The notes under the pieces: generated by a model
The model's input: only the letters and a program-made list of their open reading frames with translations
The model's database searches: none
What the model was told of the DNA's origin: nothing
Position numbers and translations under genes: made by a program
Assembly (NCBI GenBank): GCA_963702055.1
Contig: OY969702.1
Coordinates: 806,001 to 870,000 of the forward strand
Length of the DNA stretch: 64,000 nt
Direction: 5' to 3'
From: CAWINX01 sp963702055
Lineage (GTDB): Bacteria; Actinomycetota; Thermoleophilia; Solirubrobacterales; 70-9
In this document: positions 8,617 through 16,262 of the stretch, piece by piece
Layout of the letters: every line of letters starts with the position of its first letter
How positions within the stretch are numbered: the first letter of the stretch is position 1

Positions 8617-9597
8617 ATGCCCGGCGCCCCCCGACACCCCCTGCCCCGTCCCGCGCGACTGATCGTCGCCCTGTCGTGCCTGCTGAGCGCCGTGATCGCG
8701 GTGCCCGCGATCGCGAGCGCCGGAGCTCGCGTCCACGAGAGCGCGGGCGCCACGTCGAGCAGCCCGCGAAACGAGGCCACGAGGGTGGCACGCTTCTGGA
8801 CGCCGGCCCGGATGCGCAGCGCCCGGCCCCTGGACCTGACGATTGGCGCCCGCCCAACCGGCGCGCCGTCGGCGAGCCTCGATCGCGGGAACATCGCGTC
8901 CATCAGCAACGCGATCGTCCCCGACACAACCGTCCCGCCCTTCACGGTCATCGGCCGCGTCTTCTTCACGCTGGGCCGGTTCTACGGCTTCTGCTCGGGG
9001 ACGGCAATCAACAGCCCGACCAGGCAGCTCGTGCTGACCGCGGGGCACTGCGTCAACTCGGGCCCCCTGAATCGCAAGCGGCGCAACGTCTGGTCGCGGC
9101 ACCTCGAGTTCGTGCCGGGCTTCAATGACGACGTCGCGCCCTTCGGCGCCTTCGTGGCTCGGCGCGGCAAGGTCTTCGCCCTGAGGCAGTGGGCCCGCGG
9201 CGGCAATCCCGACTACGACGTCGGCGCCTTCCTCACCACCCCGAACGCCAGCGGACAGAATGTCGCCGACGCGGTCGGCGGCGGCGCCACGATCGTCACC
9301 GGCCAGGATCGCCACCAGCAGTTCCAGACCTTCGGCTACCCCGGGAAGACCCGGCGAATGCAGGAGTGCGACTCCCCCTATCTCGGCGACGACGCGCTCA
9401 CCTACCCGCTCCCGGGGCCCCCGACCATGGCGATCCGCTGCTTCTGGCGTCCCGGCTCCAGCGGCGGCGGCTGGCTGATCGACGGCGGCACGGAGATCGA
9501 TGGGCTGACCACCTACACCCTCCGCGGCAACAACCGGCTTACCTTCGGCCCCTACTTCGCCCCCGGCAACGTCGGCAAGCTCGTCGCGGGACTGTAG
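8617..9597 (+). CDS. Secreted trypsin-like serine protease
   Basis: 326 residues with an N-terminal signal peptide (basic residues, hydrophobic core LIVALSCLLSAVIAVPAIASA, cleavage near residue 35). The catalytic triad of the chymotrypsin/V8 fold is readable: His in LVLTAGHCVNS, Asp in NPDYDVGAFL and Ser in RPGSSGGGWL. Cysteines around the His loop and near CDSPY/IRCFW could form disulfides. The pro-region between the signal peptide and the catalytic domain is about 70 residues. The enzyme would act outside the cell. The gene starts 29 bp after the histidine kinase gene and may share its transcript. Confidence 0.88.
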   Translation: MPGAPRHPLPRPARLIVALSCLLSAVIAVPAIASAGARVHESAGATSSSPRNEATRVARFWTPARMRSARPLDLTIGARPTGAPSASLDRGNIASISNAIVPDTTVPPFTVIGRVFFTLGRFYGFCSGTAINSPTRQLVLTAGHCVNSGPLNRKRRNVWSRHLEFVPGFNDDVAPFGAFVARRGKVFALRQWARGGNPDYDVGAFLTTPNASGQNVADAVGGGATIVTGQDRHQQFQTFGYPGKTRRMQECDSPYLGDDALTYPLPGPPTMAIRCFWRPGSSGGGWLIDGGTEIDGLTTYTLRGNNRLTFGPYFAPGNVGKLVAGL

Positions 9598-9615
9598 GAA
9601 GCCGAGCTAGATGGT

Positions 9616-9990
9616 CTAGGCGGCGTCGAGGCGCTCGCGGTAGTAGCGGTAGTCGTCGCGGTCGGGCCTCAGGTTGGCGGCGAGCGCCAGATGGTGACGA
9701 GCGCGGTCGGCGTCACCGATCTTGCTCAGCGCCCGGCCGAGGCAGAAGTGGGCGTAGTCGTTGACGTGGTGGGTCGCGACCACGGCCTCGAACTCGACCG
9801 CGGCGGCGGCGAAGCGCCCCGACCGGTAGTAAGCGCGGCCCAACGCCTCACGGACCGAGGACTTCTCCGGCGCGCGGCACGCGGCTTCGGCGAGCGGCTC
9901 GGCCGCGTGCTCGAAATCGCCGTCCTCGAGCAACTCGATCCCCCGGCGGTAGAGCGTGTATGTGGAGCTGGACTCAATCTCGGCGGACAT
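9616..9990 (-). CDS. Small tetratricopeptide-repeat protein
   Basis: 124 residues, mostly three TPR-like helical pairs (YRRGIELLEDGDFEHAAEPL, REALGRAYYRSGRFAAAAVEF, FCLGRALSKIGDADRARHHL). TPRs mediate protein-protein contacts. There is no signal peptide or enzyme motif, so it is probably cytosolic. It is convergent with the protease gene, 18 bp apart. Partner unknown. Confidence 0.8.
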   Translation of the reverse strand: MSAEIESSSTYTLYRRGIELLEDGDFEHAAEPLAEAACRAPEKSSVREALGRAYYRSGRFAAAAVEFEAVVATHHVNDYAHFCLGRALSKIGDADRARHHLALAANLRPDRDDYRYYRERLDAA

Positions 9991-10020
9991 ACGCCAAGTG
10001 TAGGAGCCCGCCGAGGCCGG

Positions 10021-10767
10021 TCAGTGACCCGGGCCGGCTTCGCAGTCGTAGGAGCGGCCCGCCCCCGCCTCGCCGTTGCAGTAGTCGTAGCCGGGGCCCC
10101 CGAACAGCCGATCCGCGCCGGGACCTCCGTACAGCCGGTCGTTGCCGGGGCCGCCATGGCAGCCGTCCATTCCCGGCCCCATGTGGCAGATGTCGTTTCC
10201 GGGCCCACCCCAGCAGCCGTCGCTGCCGGCGCCGTGCCGGCAGTAGTCGTTGCCGGGGCCCATGAAACAGTCGCTGTTTCGCTGGCCGGTGATGCAGACG
10301 TCGTTGCCCCCGCCGGTGACGCAACGGTTCATTTTGGCGCCCTGTCCGTGACAGTTGTCGGGCTCGCTGTTGCCGTGGAACCCGTCCGACCCACCTCCCA
10401 GGTAGACGCTGAGCGGGATCGGCAGCGGGTCCAACACATCGACTTTGTCCTTGCCGGGGCCCATGACGATCTTGATCGAGCCGACCCCGCCGAGGGGGCA
10501 GCGGGCCTCGTTGTGACCATGGGTGAAGCGGCACCCGACCGGCTGGGCCGGATCCATGTCGCCGTTGACCACGATGCTGTCGCCGCCGGTCGTCAACCTC
10601 AGGTGTGAGCTCACCTCGGCGCCCCGGACCACGATCTGCGGCGTGGCGCGGAAGATCGACATGTCCGGGGGGTCGGAGATCTTCCGGCCGGCCGGTGAGG
10701 CGCTCGTGTGCGCGGCGAAGAGCGCAATGACGGTCACGGCGACGACAACCGACGATAGCCTGCTCAA
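10021..10767 (-). CDS. Secreted Cys-rich RTX-like (GGxGxD) repeat protein
   Basis: 248 residues if started at TTG 10767 (MSRLSSVVVAVTVIALFAAH), chosen because it gives a clean signal peptide and has AGGA upstream; the frame is open further but would overlap the divergent regulator. The C-terminal half is a ladder of nonapeptide-like units of the form GGPGNDxCxxG (GPGNDYCRH, GAGSDGCWG, GPGNDICHM, GPGMDGCHG, GPGNDRLYG, GPGADRLFG). This is the hemolysin-type calcium-binding pattern with Cys in most units where RTX repeats have Leu. It probably folds as a Ca2+-dependent beta-roll outside the cell, perhaps disulfide-stapled. A 58-bp divergent spacer separates it from the LuxR gene. Confidence 0.75.
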   Translation of the reverse strand: MSRLSSVVVAVTVIALFAAHTSASPAGRKISDPPDMSIFRATPQIVVRGAEVSSHLRLTTGGDSIVVNGDMDPAQPVGCRFTHGHNEARCPLGGVGSIKIVMGPGKDKVDVLDPLPIPLSVYLGGGSDGFHGNSEPDNCHGQGAKMNRCVTGGGNDVCITGQRNSDCFMGPGNDYCRHGAGSDGCWGGPGNDICHMGPGMDGCHGGPGNDRLYGGPGADRLFGGPGYDYCNGEAGAGRSYDCEAGPGH

Positions 10768-10825
10768 TTGCTTCCTGAATTTCGTACCCTTAGCGACGAG
10801 ACGATAATAGTCGAGGAAGTCAGCA

Positions 10826-11506
10826 GTGACTTGTCCTAACCCGCCTCGCGACGATGTGAACACGCAGATCCTTGCCGACAGCAAGTTCGATTCGCAGGCG
10901 GTGGCGGGCTTACGAACTGCATTCGAGCGGTCGCGCCATCCAATGCTGATCGCCGACGACCAGCGACGCTGGGTAACCGGGAATGCCGCCGCCTGCGACC
11001 TCCTGAAGATCGCCCGTGAGGAAGTTCCCTGGCACACGATGGATGAATTCACGCCTCCGAGCGAGCGCAAGAAACTCGAGGAGCAGTGGGGGGCGTTTTT
11101 GGCAAGCGGAGCGGCGGAGGGGTGGTACCAGTTGTACGTCCCAGACCGCGGACCGGTGCCCGTCGAATTCAGTGCGACCGCGAACGTGCTGCCGGCGCGT
11201 CACCTCTCGGTCTTCATCCCGCCTGACGAAACCTCCGAGCGCGAAGACGCCCTGATCCGCGAAGCGACGTGGACGCCGGTCGAGGCCGAACGCAGCAACC
11301 GGTTGCAACTCACCGATCGCGAGCGGGAGATCATGACGCTGGTCGCCTCCGGGCTCCAGAGCAGCGACATGGCCGAGCGCCTGTTCCTGTCCCCCGAGAC
11401 GGTCAAGTCCCACGTTCACAACGCGATGGGCAAGCTCGGCGCCCACACGCGCGCGCATGCCGTGGCGATCGCGCTGGTCACTGGACAGATCACCTGGGAG
11501 GCATAG
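10826..11506 (+). CDS. PAS-LuxR family transcriptional regulator
   Basis: 226 residues from GTG 10826, with GAGGAAG upstream at about 6 bp. Residues 25-130 look like a PAS sensor domain (FERSRHPMLIADDQRRWVTGNAAACDLL...). Residues 158-220 are a GerE/LuxR helix-turn-helix (LTDREREIMTLVASGLQSSD, LSPETVKSHVHNAMGKLGAHTRAHAVAIAL). There is no receiver domain, so the PAS domain is probably the signal input. It is divergent from the RTX-like gene and 5' of the ice-binding-like gene; both are candidate targets by position only. Confidence 0.88.
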   Translation: MTCPNPPRDDVNTQILADSKFDSQAVAGLRTAFERSRHPMLIADDQRRWVTGNAAACDLLKIAREEVPWHTMDEFTPPSERKKLEEQWGAFLASGAAEGWYQLYVPDRGPVPVEFSATANVLPARHLSVFIPPDETSEREDALIREATWTPVEAERSNRLQLTDREREIMTLVASGLQSSDMAERLFLSPETVKSHVHNAMGKLGAHTRAHAVAIALVTGQITWEA

Positions 11507-11607
11507 ACAGGCAGCGAGGGCCTACTTAGCCCCTTTGGGGGATATTCGAGGCATTTCGTACGTTCGGGGGATTGCGGTCCATTGCCGACACTCTGATAGT
11601 GAGTGTC

Positions 11608-12762
11608 ATGCATACGAAGTTATACGGTCCCCGCTTTGGTTCCCGGGCTGCCGCAAGACTGGGCGCTATCGGGGTCGGCCTGGTCGCGTTGGGCCTGATG
11701 CTTCCGGGCAATGCTCGAGCGGCAACGGCGGTGGGCCTTGGCACGGCCGACAGCTTCGCGCTCCTCGCCGGCTCCGGAGTCACGAACACCGGCCCCAGCG
11801 TGATCAACGGCGACCTTGGCAGCTCTCCCACCCCGGCGGTGACCGGCTTTGGGGGAGCCCCGAACGGAACGGTGAACGGATCGACTCATCAGGCTGACGC
11901 CACGGCGGCGCAGGCCCAAGGCGACCTGACCACTGCCTACAACAACGCGGCCGGACAGGGCCCGGCCAACACACTGGCCACCGAGCTCGGTGGCCAAACC
12001 CTGACGCCCGGCGTCTACAACTCCCAGTCGGGAACCTTCGGGATCACAGGCACGCTCACACTGAACGCCAAAGGCAATCCGAATGCTGTCTTCATCTTCA
12101 AGACGGCCAGCACCTTGATCAGCGCGTCGGCGTCGCGGGTCAGGTTGGTCAACGGCGCCCAGCCGTGCAAGCTCTTCTGGAAGGTCGGCTCATCGGCCAC
12201 ACTCGGCACAACCTCCAGCTTCGCCGGGAACATACTGTCGCTGCAGTCGATTTCGGTCAACAACGGCGTCACAGTCGAGGGCCGGCTGCTGGCCCGAAAC
12301 GGCGCAGTCACGCTGATCAACGACACCGTCACCCGAACCCCGTGCGGGACAACCAGCGCGACCGGTGGCGGGGGGAACGGCGGAAACGGGGGAAACGGCG
12401 GCGGTGCGGGTGGCAACGGCGCTCCAACCGTGCGAATCAACGGTGTTCCCAGGCCCGGCGGGCCGACGGGCACCACGAGCGGGCCCGGCGGCGGCAGTCG
12501 ATGCACCGACCGCGGCTTCAGGGCAAAGATCAGAATCCATGACTCGTCGGCGATGCGAAAGGTCGAAGTCTTCGTCGACGGCAAGTCGATCAAGCGAAGC
12601 ACCAGCAAGCGCTTCTCGGTTTGGGTCGGGATCGAGGGCCTGCGCATCGGACGCAACACGATCCGAGTGGTCGCAGTGGATCGCAACGGGCGACGTGGCG
12701 TGTCGAGTCGAAACTTCCGCCGCTGCACTGCGGCCGCGCCGAGCCCGAGCTTTACCGGCTGA
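11608..12762 (+). CDS. Secreted DUF3494 (ice-binding-like) protein
   Basis: 384 residues from ATG 11608, which gives a good signal peptide (MHTKLYG...LVALGLMLPGNARA); a TTG at 11572 is possible but unneeded. Residues about 40-240 match the DUF3494 ice-binding fold (DSFALLAGSGVTNTG, VINGDLGSSP, LTPGVYNSQSGTFGITGTL, VFIFKTASTLISAS, TVEGRLLARNGAVTLI). A Gly/Asn linker follows, then a C-terminal beta domain (RIHDSSAMRKVEVFVDGK) that looks Ig-like. The family includes antifreeze proteins but also adhesins, and many members outside cold habitats have no proven ice activity, so the role here is open. The L,D-transpeptidase gene starts 13 bp after its stop. Confidence 0.85.
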   Translation: MHTKLYGPRFGSRAAARLGAIGVGLVALGLMLPGNARAATAVGLGTADSFALLAGSGVTNTGPSVINGDLGSSPTPAVTGFGGAPNGTVNGSTHQADATAAQAQGDLTTAYNNAAGQGPANTLATELGGQTLTPGVYNSQSGTFGITGTLTLNAKGNPNAVFIFKTASTLISASASRVRLVNGAQPCKLFWKVGSSATLGTTSSFAGNILSLQSISVNNGVTVEGRLLARNGAVTLINDTVTRTPCGTTSATGGGGNGGNGGNGGGAGGNGAPTVRINGVPRPGGPTGTTSGPGGGSRCTDRGFRAKIRIHDSSAMRKVEVFVDGKSIKRSTSKRFSVWVGIEGLRIGRNTIRVVAVDRNGRRGVSSRNFRRCTAAAPSPSFTG

Positions 12763-12775
12763 GCCCTTTGGTGAC

Positions 12776-13504
12776 GTGACCGGCGCCGGCCGAACGGCGG
12801 CCTTAACCCTTTTGGTGGCGCTGGCGCTCCCGGCGTCAGCGAGCGCGTACCGCCCTCCGCCTCCCGTCAAGGGCAGCGTTCGACTCTCCAACGAACGGAC
12901 CTCAACGCGCTGGGCCCACCCCGTGCGGAGGGCGCCGATCCGCCGGCTGCCGGCGCGGCATGCGCGGAAAATCGTTCCCACTCACTTCCTCACCGAGGAC
13001 GGTTTCCCCGAGGTCTACCCGGTCTTGCGCGGCTGGCGTGATTCGGAAGGACACAACTGGCTGGAGGTCCGCATCCCGATGCGTCCGAACGGACGAATCG
13101 GCTGGGTTCGACGCTCTGCGCTCGGGCCCCTCTATCGCGTGCAAACCCAACTGGTGGTCGATCGCTCAAAGCTGCGCGCGACTCTCTACCGACGGGGTCG
13201 ACGCCTCTGGAGCGCCCGAGTCGGGATCGGCAAGCCGAGCACCCCCACCCCGGCGGGACACTTCTGGATCCGCGAGAAGTTCAAGGCCCATGGCGGTCTC
13301 TACGGGCCCGTGGCGTTCGGCACCAGCGACTACTCGGTTCTAAGCGACTGGCCCGGGGGCGGAATCATCGGCATCCACGGAACGAACGAGCCCTACCTGA
13401 TCCCCGGCCGCCCCTCTCACGGCTGCATTCGCGTCCGGAACCGAGCGGTGCGCCGACTCTGGCGACTGATGCCGATCGGCACGCCGCTGCGGATTCGACA
13501 GTAG
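12776..13504 (+). CDS. L,D-transpeptidase (YkuD family), secreted
   Basis: 242 residues from GTG 12776 (read as MTGAGRTAALTLLVALALPASASA), the first start that puts a signal peptide at the N-terminus. An SH3-like region (about 45-120) precedes the YkuD domain (about 125-242). The catalytic signature is IHGTNE followed by SHGCIRVRN, giving the His and nucleophilic Cys. The enzyme forms 3-3 cross-links in peptidoglycan or attaches proteins to it in the cell wall. The short spacing to the DUF3494 gene suggests one transcript. It is convergent with arsR (10 bp apart). Confidence 0.9.
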   Translation: MTGAGRTAALTLLVALALPASASAYRPPPPVKGSVRLSNERTSTRWAHPVRRAPIRRLPARHARKIVPTHFLTEDGFPEVYPVLRGWRDSEGHNWLEVRIPMRPNGRIGWVRRSALGPLYRVQTQLVVDRSKLRATLYRRGRRLWSARVGIGKPSTPTPAGHFWIREKFKAHGGLYGPVAFGTSDYSVLSDWPGGGIIGIHGTNEPYLIPGRPSHGCIRVRNRAVRRLWRLMPIGTPLRIRQ

Positions 13505-13514
13505 AGCGGAGCGG

Positions 13515-13868
13515 CTAGTTCAACCAGCCGGCCAGCTCGCCGACGGCGCCGGGATTGACGTAGTAGTAGGCCCAGAGCCCCTTCCGCTCGGAGCCAACGA
13601 TGCCGGCGTCGCGCAGCACCTTGAGATGGTGGGACACGGTCGATTGGGAGAGGTCGAAGAGCGGCACCAGCTCGCAGACGCAGACCTTGCCGGCGTGCTT
13701 GCGCAGGACGTCGACGAGCTGCATGCGGATCGGGTCCCCGAGCGCCTTGGCGACGCCCGCCATGCGCTCGGCCTCGACCCGTTCGATGTCGGGGTAGGCG
13801 ACCGGCTCGCAACACGGCTCGCCGGCCGGTCGCTTCTGCTTCGGGGTGAGCTCCAAATCGACAGCCAT
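13515..13868 (-). CDS. arsR: ArsR/SmtB family arsenite-responsive repressor
   Basis: 117 residues from ATG 13868. A winged helix-turn-helix (LVPLFDLSQSTVSHHLKVLRDAGIV) is preceded by the metalloid-binding motif KVCVCEL in the helix before it, and a Cys pair EPCCEP lies in the N-terminal tail. In this family As(III) binding to such cysteines releases the repressor from DNA. The promoter and operator lie directly upstream (13866-13904), with the inverted repeat covering the -10 and touching the start codon, so autoregulation is likely. It diverges from the GAPDH-arsJ pair. Confidence 0.92.
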   Translation of the reverse strand: MAVDLELTPKQKRPAGEPCCEPVAYPDIERVEAERMAGVAKALGDPIRMQLVDVLRKHAGKVCVCELVPLFDLSQSTVSHHLKVLRDAGIVGSERKGLWAYYYVNPGAVGELAGWLN

Positions 13869-13904
13869 CAATCTACGTATATCGATTGAAATGATGAATG
13901 TCAA
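13866..13904 (-). promoter_or_regulatory. arsR promoter and ArsR operator, leaderless
   Basis: On the minus strand the -35 is TTGACA (13904-13899), the spacer is exactly 17 bp, and the -10 is TATACG (13881-13876). The ATG follows 7 bp later, so transcription would begin at or next to the start codon. The inverted repeat TCAATC-N10-GATTGA (13868-13889) covers the -10 and the A of the ATG. The same arrangement occurs at arsM (18430-18468). The GAPDH gene on the other strand starts 61 bp away and may be controlled from the same site. Confidence 0.82.
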
Positions 13905-13929
13905 TAGATAGCCTGCGGCCAAGATCGCC

Positions 13930-14943
13930 ATGGGCACGCGCGTAGGGATCAACGGGTTCGGGCGGATGGGCCGGCTGGCCCTGCGCGCCGCGTGGGAGCG
14001 GCCGCAGCTGGAGTTCGTCCACGTCAACGAGCCGCACGGCGACGCCGCGACGGCCGCCCACCTGCTCGCCTTCGACTCGGTCCACGGGCGCTGGTCGACG
14101 GAGGCCGAGGCGCGGGACGGCGCGCTCTTGGTCGACGGGACGTCGCTCGGCTACAGCTCCTTCGCCGACCCGGGAGAGATCCCTTGGCGCGAGGCGGGCG
14201 TCGAGGTGGTGCTCGAGTGCACCGGGCGGTTCCGCACGATGGAGGCGCTGGCGCCCTACTTCGAGGCGGGTGTCCGCAAGGTGATCGTGGCGGCGCCGGT
14301 CAAGGACGCGGCCGCGCTGAACGTCGTCGTCGGCGTCAACGACGACCGCTACGACCCCGACCGCCACGACGTCCTCACCGCCGCCTCCTGCACGACCAAC
14401 TGCCTCGCCCCCGTCGTCAAGGCGATCCACGAGGGGATCGGCATCCGCCACGGTTCGATCACGACCCTCCACGACATGACCAACACCCAGGTCACGGTCG
14501 ACGCCCCCCACAAGGACCTGCGGCGAGCCCGCGCCGCCAGCCTCTCGCTGATCCCGACCACGACCGGCTCGGCGACCGCAATCGGGATGATCTTCCCCGA
14601 CCTGGAGGGCCGCCTCAACGGCCTCGCGGTGCGCGTGCCGCTGCTCAACGCCTCGCTGACCGACTGCGTCTTCGAAGTGTCGCGGCCGACCGACGTGGCG
14701 GAGGTCAACGGTCTGCTGAAAGCCGCGGCGGAGGGCCCTCTGGAGGGAATCCTCGGCTACGAGGAGCGCCCGTTGGTCTCGGTCGACTATCGCGACGACC
14801 CGCGCTCGGCCGTCGTCGACGCGCCTTCGACCATGGTCGTCGACGGGACCCAGGTCAAGGTCCTCGCCTGGTACGACAACGAGTGGGGCTACGCCAACCG
14901 CCTGGTCGAGCTGGCGCGAACGGTCGCCGATGGCCTCGACTGA
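13930..14943 (+). CDS. Glyceraldehyde-3-phosphate dehydrogenase of the ArsJ pathway
   Basis: 337 residues. It has the NAD-binding start RVGINGFGRMGRLALRAAW, the catalytic Cys in AASCTTNCLAP, the catalytic His in the stretch near TLHDMTNTQ, and the C-terminal WYDNEWGYANRLVEL, all standard GAPDH marks. Next to arsJ, such an enzyme is known to condense glyceraldehyde-3-phosphate with arsenate to 1-arseno-3-phosphoglycerate, which ArsJ expels. The stop overlaps the arsJ start by 14 bp, so the two are translationally coupled. The divergent position from arsR supports arsenic-dependent expression. A glycolytic role cannot be excluded from sequence alone. Confidence 0.9.
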   Translation: MGTRVGINGFGRMGRLALRAAWERPQLEFVHVNEPHGDAATAAHLLAFDSVHGRWSTEAEARDGALLVDGTSLGYSSFADPGEIPWREAGVEVVLECTGRFRTMEALAPYFEAGVRKVIVAAPVKDAAALNVVVGVNDDRYDPDRHDVLTAASCTTNCLAPVVKAIHEGIGIRHGSITTLHDMTNTQVTVDAPHKDLRRARAASLSLIPTTTGSATAIGMIFPDLEGRLNGLAVRVPLLNASLTDCVFEVSRPTDVAEVNGLLKAAAEGPLEGILGYEERPLVSVDYRDDPRSAVVDAPSTMVVDGTQVKVLAWYDNEWGYANRLVELARTVADGLD

Positions 14944-16204
14944 GCCAACCAGGGCCGGGCGCGGCGGCGACCTGCGCAACTACGCCCTGGTCACCGGCGC
15001 CTACTGGACCGAGACGCTCGCCGACGGCGCGACCCGGATGCTGGTGCTCTTCTACTTCTACGAGCTCGGCTACTCGCCGTTCACGATCGCCTCGCTGTTC
15101 ATCTTCTACGAGGTCTTCGGCATCGTCACCAACCTGGTCGGCGGCTGGCTGGCGGCGCGCTTCGGGTTGAGGACGACGCTCTTCATGGGCCTGGGAACCC
15201 AGATCCTCGCCCTCTGCATGCTGGGCTTCGCGCCGCAGGCCTGGCTGGTCATCCCCTACGTGATGGCCTCGCAGGCGATCTCGGGGATCGCCAAGGACCT
15301 GACCAAGATGAGCTCCAAGAGCGCGGTGAAGCTGGTCGTCCCGGAGGGCGAGGAGTCCTCGCTCTACCGCTGGGTGGCGATCCTGACCGGCTCCAAGAAC
15401 GCGCTGAAGGGGGTCGGCTTCTTCCTCGGCGGGCTGATGTTGACCCTGTTCGGGTTCCAGCCATCGATGCTGATCCTGGCGGCCGGCGTCCTCGTCGCGC
15501 TGCTGACGACGGCGTGGCTGATGCGCGGGCACCTCGGCCGCCCCGACGCGAAGGCGAAGTTCAAGCAGATGTTCTCCAACAACCGCGCCGTCAACGTCCT
15601 CGCCGCGGCGCGCATCTTCCTCTTCGCCTCGCGCGACGTCTGGTTCGTCGTCGGCCTGCCGGTCTACCTCGAGACCGTGCTCGGCTGGAGTTTCTGGCAG
15701 ACGGGTGGCTTCCTGGCGATCTGGGTGATCGGCTACGGGGCGGTGCAGGCGGCCGCCCCGCGCTTCGTGCGCAGGCGCAGCGCCGAAGGCGGCGCCGAGC
15801 CGGACGGCAGGACCGCGACCTGGCTGGCCTTCGGGCTGGCGGCGTTCCCGGCGGCGATCGCTGTCTGCCTCTCCTCCGACCTCGACCCGACCGCGGTGCT
15901 CATCCTCGGGCTGATCGCCTTCGGCGTCGTCTTCGCCATGAACTCGGCGGTCCACTCCTACCTGATCCTTGCCTACTCCGAGAACGACAAGGCGGCGATG
16001 AACGTCGGCTTCTACTACATGGCAAACGCCGGCGGCCGCCTCGCGGGCACGATCCTCTCCGGCCTGCTCTACCAGTGGCAGGGCCTCACCGCCTGCCTCT
16101 GGGCCTCGGTCGCCTGCGTCCTCGCCGCCGCCCTGCTCTCGCTGTTGCTGCCGAGCAAGACGCCGCGGCCGACTCACCCCGACGCATTGGCGCTGGCGAG
16201 CTGA
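14930..16204 (+). CDS. arsJ: ArsJ organoarsenical efflux permease (MFS)
   Basis: 424 residues with about 11-12 membrane helices. The N-terminal stretch NYALVTGAYWTETLADGATR and the following segment ending in SSKSAVKLVVPEGEESSLYR are what I recognise as ArsJ rather than sugar or drug MFS. ArsJ exports 1-arseno-3-phosphoglycerate made by the co-encoded GAPDH, giving arsenate resistance without reduction. The ATG lies inside the 3' end of the GAPDH gene. The loop after helix 4 and the charged C-terminus (LPSKTPRPTHPDALALAS) are cytosolic. Confidence 0.9.
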   Translation: MASTEPTRAGRGGDLRNYALVTGAYWTETLADGATRMLVLFYFYELGYSPFTIASLFIFYEVFGIVTNLVGGWLAARFGLRTTLFMGLGTQILALCMLGFAPQAWLVIPYVMASQAISGIAKDLTKMSSKSAVKLVVPEGEESSLYRWVAILTGSKNALKGVGFFLGGLMLTLFGFQPSMLILAAGVLVALLTTAWLMRGHLGRPDAKAKFKQMFSNNRAVNVLAAARIFLFASRDVWFVVGLPVYLETVLGWSFWQTGGFLAIWVIGYGAVQAAAPRFVRRRSAEGGAEPDGRTATWLAFGLAAFPAAIAVCLSSDLDPTAVLILGLIAFGVVFAMNSAVHSYLILAYSENDKAAMNVGFYYMANAGGRLAGTILSGLLYQWQGLTACLWASVACVLAAALLSLLLPSKTPRPTHPDALALAS

Positions 16205-16210
16205 GGCCGG

Positions 16211-16251
16211 TGCAACGCGTTGTCCCCCTGACAGGACGCTAACGCGTTACA
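16211..16251. other. Pair of AACGCGTT palindromes between convergent genes
   Basis: Two 10-bp palindromes, CAACGCGTTG (16212-16221) and TAACGCGTTA (16241-16250), are separated by 19 bp in the 58-bp space between the arsJ and P450 stops. Because both are self-complementary they could pair with each other as a hairpin or act as protein sites. There is no T-run. The role is unknown. Confidence 0.45.
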
Positions 16252-16262
16252 CCGTGGCACTT

